This document shows, piece after piece, positions 42,761 to 51,573 of a stretch of 64,000 nt of DNA (positions are counted from its first letter, which is position 1; each line of letters begins with the position of its first letter). The notes below the pieces were generated by a model. The model searched no databases. It was not told where the DNA came from and was given only the letters and a program-made list of their open reading frames with translations. The position numbers and the translations under genes are program-made. The DNA is from UBA1672 sp033851915 (GTDB lineage Bacteria > Pseudomonadota > Alphaproteobacteria > Micavibrionales > Micavibrionaceae): assembly GCA_033851915.1 (NCBI GenBank), contig JAWSVM010000007.1, positions 248,001 through 312,000 on the forward strand. The letters run 5' to 3'.

Positions 42761-43228
42761 ATGGCGACGAATAAAATGAATTGCGCGCAGGCATTGGAAT
42801 TACCACGGCCTGAACAGCCATCAGGGTTGCCTGTGGTTTTGGTTGCTGCGGTTGCTTTGGTTGATAAAGAAGGGTGTGTTCTTTTGGCGCAGAGACCACA
42901 AGGGAAATCTATGGCCGGTTTGTGGGAATTTCCGGGCGGCAAGGTTAAGGATGGTGAAAACCCTGAATATGCGCTGATGCGTGAATTGGAGGAGGAGTTG
43001 GGCATAGAAACGCGGGAATGCTGTTTCTCACCCATTGGCTTTGCGTCCCATGCCTATGATGATTTTCATCTGCTGATGCCTTTATTTGTGTGCCGTGTGT
43101 GGCGCGGTGAAATAAAACTTCTGGAGGGGCAGCAGGACTTTGCATGGGTTTTGCCACAGGATATGTATGACTATCCAATGCCCGAGGCTGACCTGCCACT
43201 TATTTACCAATTAAGAGACCATTTATAG
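42761..43228 (+). CDS. mutT: Nudix hydrolase, MutT-like (8-oxo-dGTP diphosphatase)
   Basis: A 155-residue Nudix protein predicted to clear oxidised 8-oxo-dGTP. The Nudix box is exact: GKVKDGENPEYALMRELEEE followed by LGI, matching GX5EX7REUXEEXGU. ALVDKEGCVLLAQRPQGKSMAGLWEFPGG precedes it, the MutT-specific pattern. The later ATG at 42761 is used, since the longer frame would start within the PpiC terminator. The C-terminus (WVLPQDMYDYPMPEADLPLI) is the usual MutT end. No MutT partner gene is near. Confidence 0.92.
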   Translation: MATNKMNCAQALELPRPEQPSGLPVVLVAAVALVDKEGCVLLAQRPQGKSMAGLWEFPGGKVKDGENPEYALMRELEEELGIETRECCFSPIGFASHAYDDFHLLMPLFVCRVWRGEIKLLEGQQDFAWVLPQDMYDYPMPEADLPLIYQLRDHL

Positions 43229-43347
43229 TATAGTTATTTGCTTTTACTTTGTTACAGCGTTGTTTCGTCGCTACCGTATTATCATAGGCTTACGTTCCTT
43301 TCGCATTGTACCAAAATAAATTCAAACAACCATATAAAGACACTCTG

Positions 43348-44109
43348 ATGTACTTTTCGATTTCAGATTTACAAAAATTTTATAACAGCGATATAGGCAA
43401 TATCGTTCAGGATATTCTGCAGACCCATATTCATGAGTTTTGGCCTGATATGTATGGCTTGCGTGTTATGGGGTGCGGTTATGCCGCGCCGTATCTTGCG
43501 ACTTTGTGCAAGGATGCAGAGCGCGTTCTTGCGATGACCACGCCAAAACAAGGTGCGTCTCAATGGTGTGCGGATCAAAAGAACATGGCGTTTATTTCGA
43601 ATGAATTTCGTATGCCTCTCGAAAGCAGCTCGGTTGATAGGATTTTGTTAATTCATCATTTGGAGCATTGCGACCATTTGCGCGAGTCTCTGCAGGAAAT
43701 TTGGCGTGTTCTAAAACCGAATGGGCGGTTGCTGGTTATTGTTCCCAATCGCATGGGGGTTTGGTCAAAGGCGGATTGGTCGCCATTTGGTCATGGTCAT
43801 CCATTTACAGCGTCTCAACTTGGGTCTTATCTGCGTGATAATATGTTTGTGCAAGAACGGCACAAGGCTGCTCTATTTGTGCCGCCAATGCCTGATTCAC
43901 CGATCATGATGAAATCTGCGAATTTGATAGAGCGTATGGCCGGAAATATATTTCCATTTGTTGCCGGTGTTCACATGATGGAGATGAGCAAGCAAATTTA
44001 CGCAAAAGTCGATAAGACGGGAACGGGATCTGCTGTTTTGGCGAAGACCAAGGAATTGCTGCAAGGTGGCGGCGGCGTTGTGCCGCAGAATTTTTCACTA
44101 AAGAAGTGA
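43348..44109 (+). CDS. Class I SAM-dependent methyltransferase-like protein
   Basis: A 253-residue protein of the Rossmann-fold methyltransferase type. A SAM-binding motif I-like LRVMGCGYAAPYLATLC is present but lacks the classical glycine pattern GXGXG. Later motifs look better: LIHHLEHCDHLRESLQEIWR, LKPNGRLLVIVPNRMGVWSK and HPFTASQLGSYLRD. The start is the ATG at 43348 (MYFSISDL); the longer frame has no support. Substrate unknown. In related alphaproteobacteria comparable genes are found near methionine and aromatic amino-acid genes, consistent with metA and chorismate mutase following here (from memory). Confidence 0.75.
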   Translation: MYFSISDLQKFYNSDIGNIVQDILQTHIHEFWPDMYGLRVMGCGYAAPYLATLCKDAERVLAMTTPKQGASQWCADQKNMAFISNEFRMPLESSSVDRILLIHHLEHCDHLRESLQEIWRVLKPNGRLLVIVPNRMGVWSKADWSPFGHGHPFTASQLGSYLRDNMFVQERHKAALFVPPMPDSPIMMKSANLIERMAGNIFPFVAGVHMMEMSKQIYAKVDKTGTGSAVLAKTKELLQGGGGVVPQNFSLKK

Positions 44110-44122
44110 TCGGCAATTGTTT

Positions 44123-45154
44123 TTATATCCCCAGAGGGTTATCAGGATCGATACCATCCATGAATTGTTTTTTGCGATCAGTATTGGTGATTTGATAGAC
44201 AAGGCCAATCCAACTGGCGAGGATGCTGCGGGCGCTGTCTGTCCATGTGTTTTCCAGCATATGGCATAGTTCTTTTTTGCTCATCGTATCAATGTTGTTG
44301 AGCTTTAGTTTTTCAATCGCTTCTGCGCTGAAATAATTTGCGGGTATTGGCGGAGGGGTATCGCGCTCTCCTGATTGGTGGAGCATCACTTCTCGTTGAT
44401 ATTCTTTGAGAAGGCTGATTGCATCATATTCAGGATGTCCCTGCATACATACAAGACGAAAACCATCAGGGCTGACCGCGATATGTGTGCCTGCTTCTTT
44501 GGAGGCGATGAGTGTATCCATGCCCGCTGCGTCGAATTGCGCGGGGGTAATTGTGTTATGTCTGGAATGAGGAACATCGAACACGGTGTTCATATTGCGC
44601 ACGAGGGGATGTTGCCTGTTCATAACCTTATGTTTGTACACGCCCCATAGTTTTCCATCGGGCAGGGCGGATCGTTTCTGGTTATAGCGTGACTGCATAA
44701 CCGCGTGTGTTGCCAAGCATGAACACAGCGTTGAGGCGACGTTATTATGTGCCCATGCCATAATGTCGTTCAAAGGTTCCCAGAATGGTTCGGCTTCTAA
44801 ATCTTCACCTGAAACATTCGCGCCTGTCACGATTAATGCGTCCAGCCCATTTTCTTTGAGTTGTTCAAAGGTCTCATAATATTGATTGATATAGTCTTGT
44901 GTATCTGCGCTGCGTTCTAATTCAGGAAGGGTGAAAGGGTGGATATAGAGCTGCGCGATTTGGTTACTTTCCCCAACGAGGCGAAAAAATTGACGTTCGG
45001 TTGCTGCCAATGCGGCATCGGGCATCATGTTTAATAACCCTATATGCATCTCTCTGATATCTTGTTGCTGCGCGCGTTTAGGCGGCAGAATTGTGCGCCC
45101 TTCTTCTGCTAGGCGTTTAAACGTTGGTAAATCTTTATAGGCAACAAGAGGCAT
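44123..45154 (-). CDS. metA: Homoserine O-succinyltransferase/acetyltransferase MetA
   Basis: Acylates homoserine in the first committed step of methionine synthesis. The 343 residues are slightly longer than E. coli MetA (309). Seen: IREMHIGLLNMMPDAALAATERQFFRLVG, LIVTGANVSGEDLEAEPFWE, the nucleophile region STLCSCLATHAVMQ (active Cys), and MQGHPEYDAISLLKEYQRE (catalytic His and Glu). Whether it uses succinyl- or acetyl-CoA depends on an active-site residue that I did not place with certainty. Length and position fit an ordinary metabolic gene. It converges on the methyltransferase gene over a 13-base gap and is divergent from the chorismate mutase gene. Confidence 0.9.
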   Translation of the reverse strand: MPLVAYKDLPTFKRLAEEGRTILPPKRAQQQDIREMHIGLLNMMPDAALAATERQFFRLVGESNQIAQLYIHPFTLPELERSADTQDYINQYYETFEQLKENGLDALIVTGANVSGEDLEAEPFWEPLNDIMAWAHNNVASTLCSCLATHAVMQSRYNQKRSALPDGKLWGVYKHKVMNRQHPLVRNMNTVFDVPHSRHNTITPAQFDAAGMDTLIASKEAGTHIAVSPDGFRLVCMQGHPEYDAISLLKEYQREVMLHQSGERDTPPPIPANYFSAEAIEKLKLNNIDTMSKKELCHMLENTWTDSARSILASWIGLVYQITNTDRKKQFMDGIDPDNPLGI

Positions 45155-45230
45155 TGATGTGTAAGGTCCATTGATTTATATAGGTGCAGTATGCAATAAC
45201 TCTTGTGTAAAGTGAGATAAAAAGAGCCCG

Positions 45231-46073
45231 ATGTCAAAAACATTAAGCGAGATACGCGTTGAAATAGATTCTATCGATAATCAGGTACATGATTTATTGA
45301 TGCAACGTGCCGACCTTGTATCTTCTGTTGCTTTGGCAAAGAAGAAGGAGGGTTTGCAAATTGTTCACCCTGCGCGTGAGGCAAAATTGATGCGTCGCTT
45401 GCTGTCTCGCCATAAGCCGCCCTTGCCGCGTGCCACTGTGGTGCGTATATGGAGAGAGCTTATCGGCTCGGTTTCGTTGTTACAAACAGGTTTAAGTGTT
45501 GTTGTTTCCTCTGATGCTGAAGAAGGTAGCACCTACTGGGATATGGCAAAAAATTATTTCGGTAGTGCTATTCCGATGAAAACAATATCGGGTGATGTGA
45601 ATACGATTGTTGAGGTTAGGGATGGTGATGCGTATTTTGCTGTTCTTCCATGGCCGGAGTTGGTTGATGATTCTCCGTGGTGGGCGCCTTTTCTGGATCA
45701 GAATAATGAAGAAAAACTCTCTATTATCTGTGCGTTGCCTTATGGGCATGTCAAAATAGATAATGACGTGGGGCGTCATAAGCGCGCGGTTGTTGTATCG
45801 AAGATTGATTTTATGTCTTCTGATGATGATGTTAGCTTTATTGGGGTAAAACTGGGTGTCGAGGCAAGTCGTGCCCGTATTAAAGATGCTGCAAAGGCCG
45901 CTGGCTTTTCGCTGATTAACTTGTTTAGCGGGTCTGATTCCTATTTGTTAGAGGTTGAGGGGTTCCATGATCAAGCCTCTGAAATCATACCCAAGTTGCA
46001 AGATGCTCTGGGCGATGAATGTTTGTATTGTAAAGCCGTCGGTGGCTATCCGGTAATTCCGGATATCACCTGA
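45231..46073 (+). CDS. Chorismate mutase with degenerate prephenate-dehydratase-like tail
   Basis: A 280-residue protein whose first 90 residues form a type II (AroQ) chorismate mutase: LSEIRVEIDSIDNQVHDLLMQRADLVSSVALAKK, followed by HPAREAKLMRRLL and VVRIWRELIGS. The remaining 190 residues resemble a prephenate dehydratase and an ACT-like domain in order (DGDAYFAVLPWPELVDD, then VSFIGVKLGVEASRARIKDAAK and LYCKAVGGYPVIPD), but the expected dehydratase motifs are not seen. It probably has a regulatory role for phenylalanine or tyrosine rather than dehydratase activity. AAAGAG precedes the ATG. tyrA lies downstream with a 45-base gap. Confidence 0.85.
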   Translation: MSKTLSEIRVEIDSIDNQVHDLLMQRADLVSSVALAKKKEGLQIVHPAREAKLMRRLLSRHKPPLPRATVVRIWRELIGSVSLLQTGLSVVVSSDAEEGSTYWDMAKNYFGSAIPMKTISGDVNTIVEVRDGDAYFAVLPWPELVDDSPWWAPFLDQNNEEKLSIICALPYGHVKIDNDVGRHKRAVVVSKIDFMSSDDDVSFIGVKLGVEASRARIKDAAKAAGFSLINLFSGSDSYLLEVEGFHDQASEIIPKLQDALGDECLYCKAVGGYPVIPDIT

Positions 46074-46118
46074 AACGCAAGAAACATACATTATAGCCCC
46101 TAATTGAAAGAATTTACG

Positions 46119-46991
46119 ATGATCGAGAAAATTACAATTATCGGCATGGGATTGATTGGTTCATCCATTGCCAGAAATGTAAAACAACATAAACTTGCAG
46201 GCACTTTAATTGCCGCTGACCGTGATACGGCTGTGTGCGAAAAAGTCGCCGAGCTGGGCATTGCGGACATTGTCACAGATGATTTAGCGCGCAGCGTCGA
46301 AGAGGCGGACATGGTTATTCTGTGCGTGCCTGTTGGGGCGATGCGCACTGTGGTGGAGCTTATTGCGCCGCATTTAAAGGATGGCGCGATATTGACGGAT
46401 ACGGGTTCGGTGAAGGAGTCTGTAATTAAGGCGATTAAGCCGTTTTGTCGTTCCGATATAGAAATTGTGCCTGCGCATCCTATTGCAGGAACTGAATTTT
46501 CAGGCCCTGAGGCTGGCTTTGCAGAGCTGTTTGACGGGCGTTGGTGTATTTTAACGCCTCTGCCTGAAACCAGCATCAGAGCAGTAGAGAAGGTAACTCA
46601 ATTATGGGAGGGCTGCGGCTCTATCGTAGAGATTATGGATGCCAAACATCATGATCTTGTTTTGGGGGTCACATCGCATTTACCGCATTTGATTGCTTAC
46701 ACAATTGTTGGAACAGCCAATGATTTGGAAGATGATATAAAATCTGAAGTGATTAAATATTCCGCCAGTGGGTTTCGGGATTTTACCCGTATTGCAGCCT
46801 CTGATCCAACTATGTGGCGCGATGTTTTCTTGCATAATAAGGAAGCCGTGCTGGAGATTTTGCAGCGTTTTACCGAGGATTTAACCGCATTGCAACGCGC
46901 AATCCGCAAAGAGGACGGGGATTATCTTTATCAAAGGTTTAACGACACCCGTGCCATCCGTAAAGAGATCATAGATCAGGGACAGGATTAA
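46119..46991 (+). CDS. tyrA: Prephenate/arogenate dehydrogenase TyrA
   Basis: NAD(P)-dependent oxidative decarboxylation of prephenate or arogenate to the tyrosine precursor. The 290 residues show IIGMGLIGSSIARNVKQH (NAD-binding), VILCVPVGAMRTVVE, TDTGSVKESVIKAI, IVPAHPIAGTEFSGPEAG and TSHLPHLIAYTIVGTA with the catalytic His. ATG at 46119 is chosen over the TTG at 46104. It follows the chorismate mutase gene on the same strand, so the two probably make 4-hydroxyphenylpyruvate together. No aromatic aminotransferase (hisC/aspC-like) gene lies between them. Confidence 0.95.
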   Translation: MIEKITIIGMGLIGSSIARNVKQHKLAGTLIAADRDTAVCEKVAELGIADIVTDDLARSVEEADMVILCVPVGAMRTVVELIAPHLKDGAILTDTGSVKESVIKAIKPFCRSDIEIVPAHPIAGTEFSGPEAGFAELFDGRWCILTPLPETSIRAVEKVTQLWEGCGSIVEIMDAKHHDLVLGVTSHLPHLIAYTIVGTANDLEDDIKSEVIKYSASGFRDFTRIAASDPTMWRDVFLHNKEAVLEILQRFTEDLTALQRAIRKEDGDYLYQRFNDTRAIRKEIIDQGQD

Positions 46992-47050
46992 TTATGCCAT
47001 CCCTAAAATTTATTGTGTTATCTCTCTAATTTTCATTGCTATGATGAAGC

Positions 47051-47078
47051 TTTACACACTATACATGCTATATATAAT
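47051..47078 (+). promoter_or_regulatory. Sigma-70-like promoter for the DUF599 gene
   Basis: TTTACA (47051-47056), 16 bases, and a consensus TATAAT (47073-47078) lie 22 bases before the ATG at 47101; TGAGG then serves as ribosome-binding site. The short leader fits a simple constitutive promoter. The -10 is exact; the -35 differs by one base from TTGACA. Confidence 0.55.
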
Positions 47079-47100
47079 GTTGTTAATCTGAGGTATTATC

Positions 47101-47802
47101 ATGGCTCTGACGTTACTTGATTTTTTGGTGCTTTCTTGGTTTTTATTTCTTTGGATCGGTTATTCCTTTTATTTAAGGTATAGAGAAAAGCAGGGAGGCA
47201 CTCTCGCCGCAGAGCTTGCTCGCTATCGGGAGCAATGGGCGCAAAATGTCGTTAGAGCGAAGACAACTCGTGTGCATGATGCTGCGATTTTAAAGAGCCT
47301 TAGCAGCATGGCTAATTTTCTTGCAACAACATGCATATTCATTCTTGCAGGGTTGATTGCGTTGGCTGCAAAGGTCTCGGTGATTGATACTGTGCTTAAT
47401 CATTATTCCATTGTTTACCCAACGACAGTTGATGGGGTAATGATTAAAATTATATTTTTGAGTTTAATTTTTATGGCAGCATTTTTTCGTCTTACTTGGG
47501 CAATGAGGCAGTTTTCTATTTGTGCCATTATGTTGGGCGCAGCACCTTATGCGCAAACGGATGAATTGGATAAAGATGAAGAAATATTTGCGCAGCAAAT
47601 GGCCAGAGTAAATGATCTGGCAGGGCATGATTTTAATTTTGGGTTACGTTCCTTCTATTTTGCTTTTGCGGTGCTTTTCTGGTTTGTGCATCCGATTGCT
47701 TTTTTAATGGCAAGTAGTTTTATAACAGTAGCAGTCTATCGTCAGGACTTTAAATCGAATGTGTCGGAATATCTTAGGGTTGGGCGTATTTGGAAAAAAT
47801 AA
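47101..47802 (+). CDS. DUF599 family membrane protein
   Basis: A 233-residue membrane protein that I assign to DUF599. About four hydrophobic segments are seen: LLDFLVLSWFLFLWIGYSFYLRY, FLATTCIFILAGLIALAA, KIIFLSLIFMAAFFRLTWAM and SFYFAFAVLFWFVHPIAFLMAS. A conserved polar stretch between (GGTLAAELARYREQWAQNVV) and the HD of GHDFNFGLR are typical of the family. No enzymatic motif is known to me for this family. It is an isolated gene with its own promoter, converging on the acyltransferase fusion gene. Confidence 0.85.
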   Translation: MALTLLDFLVLSWFLFLWIGYSFYLRYREKQGGTLAAELARYREQWAQNVVRAKTTRVHDAAILKSLSSMANFLATTCIFILAGLIALAAKVSVIDTVLNHYSIVYPTTVDGVMIKIIFLSLIFMAAFFRLTWAMRQFSICAIMLGAAPYAQTDELDKDEEIFAQQMARVNDLAGHDFNFGLRSFYFAFAVLFWFVHPIAFLMASSFITVAVYRQDFKSNVSEYLRVGRIWKK

Positions 47803-47850
47803 TATAGGGCGTAAATTCCTCCATTTTTGACAGAGGGTATTATCTAAACC

Positions 47851-49293
47851 CTACTGCTTTTTAATCGGGGGGAGTTCCGCTATTTTTATCGGGCCGAGAT
47901 AGATTTTGTGTTTATCACTGGTGAGTGTTGTGCGCACCATGCCGTCTTTTTCCATAGCCTTCAGTGCCATGGCTGTGAACATGGCGGCTTTGGCTTTTAC
48001 GATTTTTCTTTGGGTTAGTTCTGTGAGGAACGATTCAAAGTTTTCAAGCCCTAAATCAAGATTGATTATGGGATAGGGGGAGGCGTTGAAATCAACTTGT
48101 CCCGATACATGGCCTTGCGTTTGCTTTGCAATCAGGGTGGCGTGTTTGATGGTTAGTACATCATTTTTAAAGATAATTTGCGCGTCTAGAGAATCAAAGG
48201 TGAGAGGCTGTGACCAACGCGATTGAGCGATGCTGAACGCGCCTGTTTGAATATCAATGGGCAAGCCCATCATTGGCCAGCTTTGTGCGTGGATAAAGCT
48301 GATTGTGATTTCTTCATGCGCGGTGGTTTTAAGTGTCTGCGCAGGTAGGGATAGATGCATTTTCCCGGGGAAGCCTGTAATTTTTGGCGGAGTGACTTGG
48401 AATTCGGTGATGGAAGGGGCTTTTGCAATATCGTTTAGAACATCTGTTATGGCTTTCTTGGTAAAGTGCGCCGCACCAAACCAAACAACTGTATAGGCAA
48501 TGCAAAGTAATAGAATGAAAGCAGTTAGTACTTTTGTTGTCTTAGGCTTGTTTGGAATGCTTTTTATTCCTTCTTCCATGAGGTGGCTTGCTTTCTCTTC
48601 AACGTTCATTTCGATTTTCTTTAGGGTCTCCGATGCATTGTCGGATGGCATTATCGGCGGCATAAATTCGAAGATGACGCGCCCCGGCTTTTTACACCAT
48701 TTTTGTCGAGGATAAAATACACCTGTATTCAGTGCCATAGGGATTATCGGTAAAGCCGTTGCATCTTGCATGCGGACAATACCAATTTTATAGGGCTTTT
48801 CTTTTGCTGATATGTGCGTGGCAACGCGAGTTCCTTGAGGGAAAATAACAATTGGGCGGCCTTGTGCCGCAACGTGTTTTGCACCGTCTTGAATAGACTT
48901 AATCGCAATTTTTGGGCTGGATCGATCTATCGCAATAACATCACTTTTGGCCAAATATTTCCCCCATAGCGGGATTTTGAGAAGTTCTTTTTTCAAAACG
49001 ACGGCAGGGTCATTAAATAATAAATGCAGTTTTAGCGTTTCATAAGCGGACTGATGCTTTGCCGCAACGATGTAAGCGCCACTGCTTGGCAGGTGTTCTT
49101 GCCCTCTGATCTCATATGTCAGGCCGAGGATATATTTCTCCAGAAAGGCTGTGCTGCGGCAGAACCCTATAACGACGCCTAAAAATACATTACGGGGTAA
49201 AAACAAGGTTGGTAGTAAGACGACGCAGCTGATCGCGGTCAGGATATAAAAACAAATATTAAAGATGGTTGAGCGTATAAAATAGGGCTGCAT
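47851..49293 (-). CDS. Acyltransferase (PlsC-like) fused to a DUF2125 domain
   Basis: A 480-residue two-domain protein. Residues 1 to about 245 are a 1-acylglycerol-3-phosphate acyltransferase: an N-terminal membrane helix (IFNICFYILTAISCVVLLPT), the acyltransferase motif KHQSAYETLKL (HX4E, where HX4D is common), DVIAIDRSS, and FPQGTRVA in place of FPEGTR. Residues about 265-480 begin with a membrane helix (VLTAFILLLCIAYTVVWFGAAHF) and match DUF2125, with DVLNDIAK and KITGFPGKMHLSLP. In other alphaproteobacteria these are separate neighbouring genes (from memory). YdcF lies 8 bases upstream on the same strand. Confidence 0.85.
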   Translation of the reverse strand: MQPYFIRSTIFNICFYILTAISCVVLLPTLFLPRNVFLGVVIGFCRSTAFLEKYILGLTYEIRGQEHLPSSGAYIVAAKHQSAYETLKLHLLFNDPAVVLKKELLKIPLWGKYLAKSDVIAIDRSSPKIAIKSIQDGAKHVAAQGRPIVIFPQGTRVATHISAKEKPYKIGIVRMQDATALPIIPMALNTGVFYPRQKWCKKPGRVIFEFMPPIMPSDNASETLKKIEMNVEEKASHLMEEGIKSIPNKPKTTKVLTAFILLLCIAYTVVWFGAAHFTKKAITDVLNDIAKAPSITEFQVTPPKITGFPGKMHLSLPAQTLKTTAHEEITISFIHAQSWPMMGLPIDIQTGAFSIAQSRWSQPLTFDSLDAQIIFKNDVLTIKHATLIAKQTQGHVSGQVDFNASPYPIINLDLGLENFESFLTELTQRKIVKAKAAMFTAMALKAMEKDGMVRTTLTSDKHKIYLGPIKIAELPPIKKQ

Positions 49294-49301
49294 AGTTGGG
49301 A

Positions 49302-49856
49302 TTAACCTTGGTTTGCCAGCGTTAAAATAACAACGCGGAATAGGGTTTTGTTATATTCACTAAATGTTATTTTCCAGAAGTTTATATTCTGTAATATGTC
49401 GTGATCATCATGGACAGGGTGGGGGGTTATTTCAATATTCGGCATAGCATGCCTGAATTCCAAAAGGGCGCGATCCATATGGTAAGCTGAGGTTACAAGA
49501 CGAATTGTTTTAACGTTTTGTGCTTCAATCCACTCTTTTGTTTCATAGGCATTTTCCAGCGTTGTTGTGGCCTTGTGCCCCAACGTAATGCAGCAATCAG
49601 AGATCTTTGTTATGTCTTCCTTTTTGACGGCTTCATGCACGCCTGTAATGAATAGGTTTTTCGAAAGGCCGTCAGAAAACAAAGATAGGCCGCTTTTAAT
49701 ACGGTTATGCCCACCGGTTAAAACGATGATTGCATCAGTTTTTGTTGTGGAGGGCGTGATGGGTTTTGATGTGACATTGACGACAAACAGGCCGTAACCG
49801 CCAATCCATAGGATCAGCATTATAAACACAAAGAATCGTAATATTTTTTTCAACAT
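49302..49856 (-). CDS. YdcF family (DUF218) protein
   Basis: A 184-residue protein of the YdcF/SanA family. One N-terminal membrane helix (ILRFFVFIMLILWIGGYGLFVV) anchors the DUF218 domain, whose signatures are seen: DAIIVLTGGHNRIKSGLSLFSDGLSKNLFITG, then LGHKATTTLENAYETKEWI, LVTSAYHMDRALLEF and PHPVHDD. Members act in the envelope, possibly in periplasmic or cell-wall metabolism; the substrate is unknown. It lies between ftsX (12 bases) and the acyltransferase fusion gene (8 bases), so it is in the ftsEX-linked operon. Confidence 0.88.
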   Translation of the reverse strand: MLKKILRFFVFIMLILWIGGYGLFVVNVTSKPITPSTTKTDAIIVLTGGHNRIKSGLSLFSDGLSKNLFITGVHEAVKKEDITKISDCCITLGHKATTTLENAYETKEWIEAQNVKTIRLVTSAYHMDRALLEFRHAMPNIEITPHPVHDDHDILQNINFWKITFSEYNKTLFRVVILTLANQG

Positions 49857-49868
49857 GATAGATATCTT

Positions 49869-50864
49869 TTACGGTATTTCTGACAGGTTACGCAAGACTG
49901 TAAATCGTGAGGTGATGGTGGCGATGGTGGATGCAATTATCGGGATCAAGCATAAGAGCACGATACCTGCGCTGCTGATTTTTATTGTGGGGATCAGGGT
50001 TGTGTCGGAATGTGATGATAAGAAGATGATAATTGCGGTTGTAACCAAGCCGAATACTGCGCCGATCAAACCGCCCTTTAGGGATAGAATCATGGCGTGG
50101 CGCTGGAATTGGCGTGCGATATAGTGATCGGTCGCGCCCATGGCGTGGAGTAATAGAACTTCCTTTTGATGGATGGCAAGGCGTGTGCGAATACCTGCTG
50201 TGATTGCGATGATTGTTACGCCAGCAATGATTAAGGTGATGAATAAAGACAGGTTTTTCAGCGTTCTTGTGAAGTTTATCAGATCGGCAAGCCATTCATG
50301 GTGTGTTTCAAGGCGTGCATATTTTGAAAGTTTCAACATATCACTTTTGAGTGTATTGAGGCTTTTCTTATTTGTATTACGCAGCTCAATGGCGATTAAC
50401 CCGGGTAGAGGGATATCGTTCAGCGTTAGGCTGTCTCCAATCCAAGGTGAGATAAGTTCTTGTATCTCTGCGCTGCTTAGAACGGCTAAGGATTTTATCA
50501 TTGGATTATTTTTTAAGCCCTTGGCAAGCTTTTTGGTTTCTTTGCGTACGGTTTTATTCGATAGCAAATGTCCGTCTTTCGTTTCAACTGCAATTTCGAT
50601 TGTAACTTTATTTTCCAACCCTGATGACCACCGCGCGGCCATATCATTCAGGGCGAATGTACCGCTGCATGCCAGAATGCTGAGGAAGCTCATTAAAGCG
50701 ATGAGGAGTACTAAAAATCTAGAATCCTCACTTTGCGCTAAAGGCAGGTCGTAATCACGAAAACCCAAATTTTCGAGCATACGCATAATCAAAGGGTTTT
50801 TTGCCAGTGCATTGCCCAGCGTTTTTATTTTTGGTTGTAACTGTTTTTTGATTTTAGAAAACAT
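49869..50864 (-). CDS. ftsX: Cell division protein FtsX
   Basis: The permease-like partner of FtsE that relays ATP binding to periplasmic peptidoglycan hydrolase activators at the septum. The 331 residues have an N-terminal cytoplasmic stretch, a first membrane helix (FLVLLIALMSFLSILACSGTFALN), an extracytoplasmic domain (TIEIAVETKDGHLLSNKTV, LPGLIAIELRN) and three C-terminal membrane helices (LSLFITLIIAGVTIIAITAGI, GGLIGAVFGLVTTAIIIFLSS, SAGIVLLCLIPIIASTIATIT). Its start overlaps the ftsE 3' end by 11 bases, the usual ftsEX arrangement. Confidence 0.93.
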   Translation of the reverse strand: MFSKIKKQLQPKIKTLGNALAKNPLIMRMLENLGFRDYDLPLAQSEDSRFLVLLIALMSFLSILACSGTFALNDMAARWSSGLENKVTIEIAVETKDGHLLSNKTVRKETKKLAKGLKNNPMIKSLAVLSSAEIQELISPWIGDSLTLNDIPLPGLIAIELRNTNKKSLNTLKSDMLKLSKYARLETHHEWLADLINFTRTLKNLSLFITLIIAGVTIIAITAGIRTRLAIHQKEVLLLHAMGATDHYIARQFQRHAMILSLKGGLIGAVFGLVTTAIIIFLSSHSDTTLIPTIKISSAGIVLLCLIPIIASTIATITSRFTVLRNLSEIP

Positions 50865-51558
50865 TGCGAATCTTCTGTGCTATGGGGCCGTTGGCGGATT
50901 GTGACGTGTGTAGGTTTCCGTTGCCGAGAATAAGGCGAGGGTGCCCGAATTGTTCTATGATATTGGCATTATGCGTTGCGATGACAATGGTTGTGCCCAT
51001 GCGGTTTAGCTGCTCGAACAGCCCCATAAGGCGAAAGCCGATTTCATCATCCAGATTTCCTGTTGGCTCATCTGCAAGTAAAAGCTTTGGCCTGCCAATA
51101 ACCGCGCGGGCGATGGCAACGCGTTGTTGTTGTCCACCTGATAGGGTCGGCGGAAGGTTATCTTTATGCTTTTCCAACCCAACCCAATCGAGAAGTTCGC
51201 TGACATAATTTTTTATGTTTTCATCGCTTTCGCCCATAATGCGCAAAGGAAGGGCCACATTATCAAAAATTGAAAGATGTTTCAGTAGGCGGAAATCCTG
51301 GAAAACTACGCCGATGCGCTGGCGTAACTCGAATAAATCTTCACGTTTCAGAGTAGATATTTTCTTGCCGAACATGGTCATTTGTCCCTCTGTTGGCATA
51401 TTGCCCAGAGACATTAAATTCATGAGTGACGTTTTTCCTGATCCACTGGGGCCGGTTAGAAAGTGGTATGATCCTGACTCAAGGGTAAAGTTGATGCCAT
51501 GGAGAATCTCTTCTCCACTTTCTTTATATTTAAACCCTATATTTTCGAATTTTATCAT
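50854..51558 (-). CDS. ftsE: Cell division ATP-binding protein FtsE
   Basis: ABC-type ATPase that pairs with FtsX. The 234 residues show Walker A FLTGPSGSGKTSLMNLM, the Q-loop in GVVFQDFRLLKHLSIFDNVALPLRIMG, signature LSGGQQQRVAIARAV, Walker B LLADEPTGNLDDEI, and the switch His in IVIATHNANI. It heads the ftsE-ftsX-YdcF-acyltransferase group. The helical-repeat secreted gene is next upstream on the same strand, 15 bases away. Confidence 0.97.
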   Translation of the reverse strand: MIKFENIGFKYKESGEEILHGINFTLESGSYHFLTGPSGSGKTSLMNLMSLGNMPTEGQMTMFGKKISTLKREDLFELRQRIGVVFQDFRLLKHLSIFDNVALPLRIMGESDENIKNYVSELLDWVGLEKHKDNLPPTLSGGQQQRVAIARAVIGRPKLLLADEPTGNLDDEIGFRLMGLFEQLNRMGTTIVIATHNANIIEQFGHPRLILGNGNLHTSQSANGPIAQKIRNVF

Positions 51559-51573
51559 ATCAGTATTTTAATC

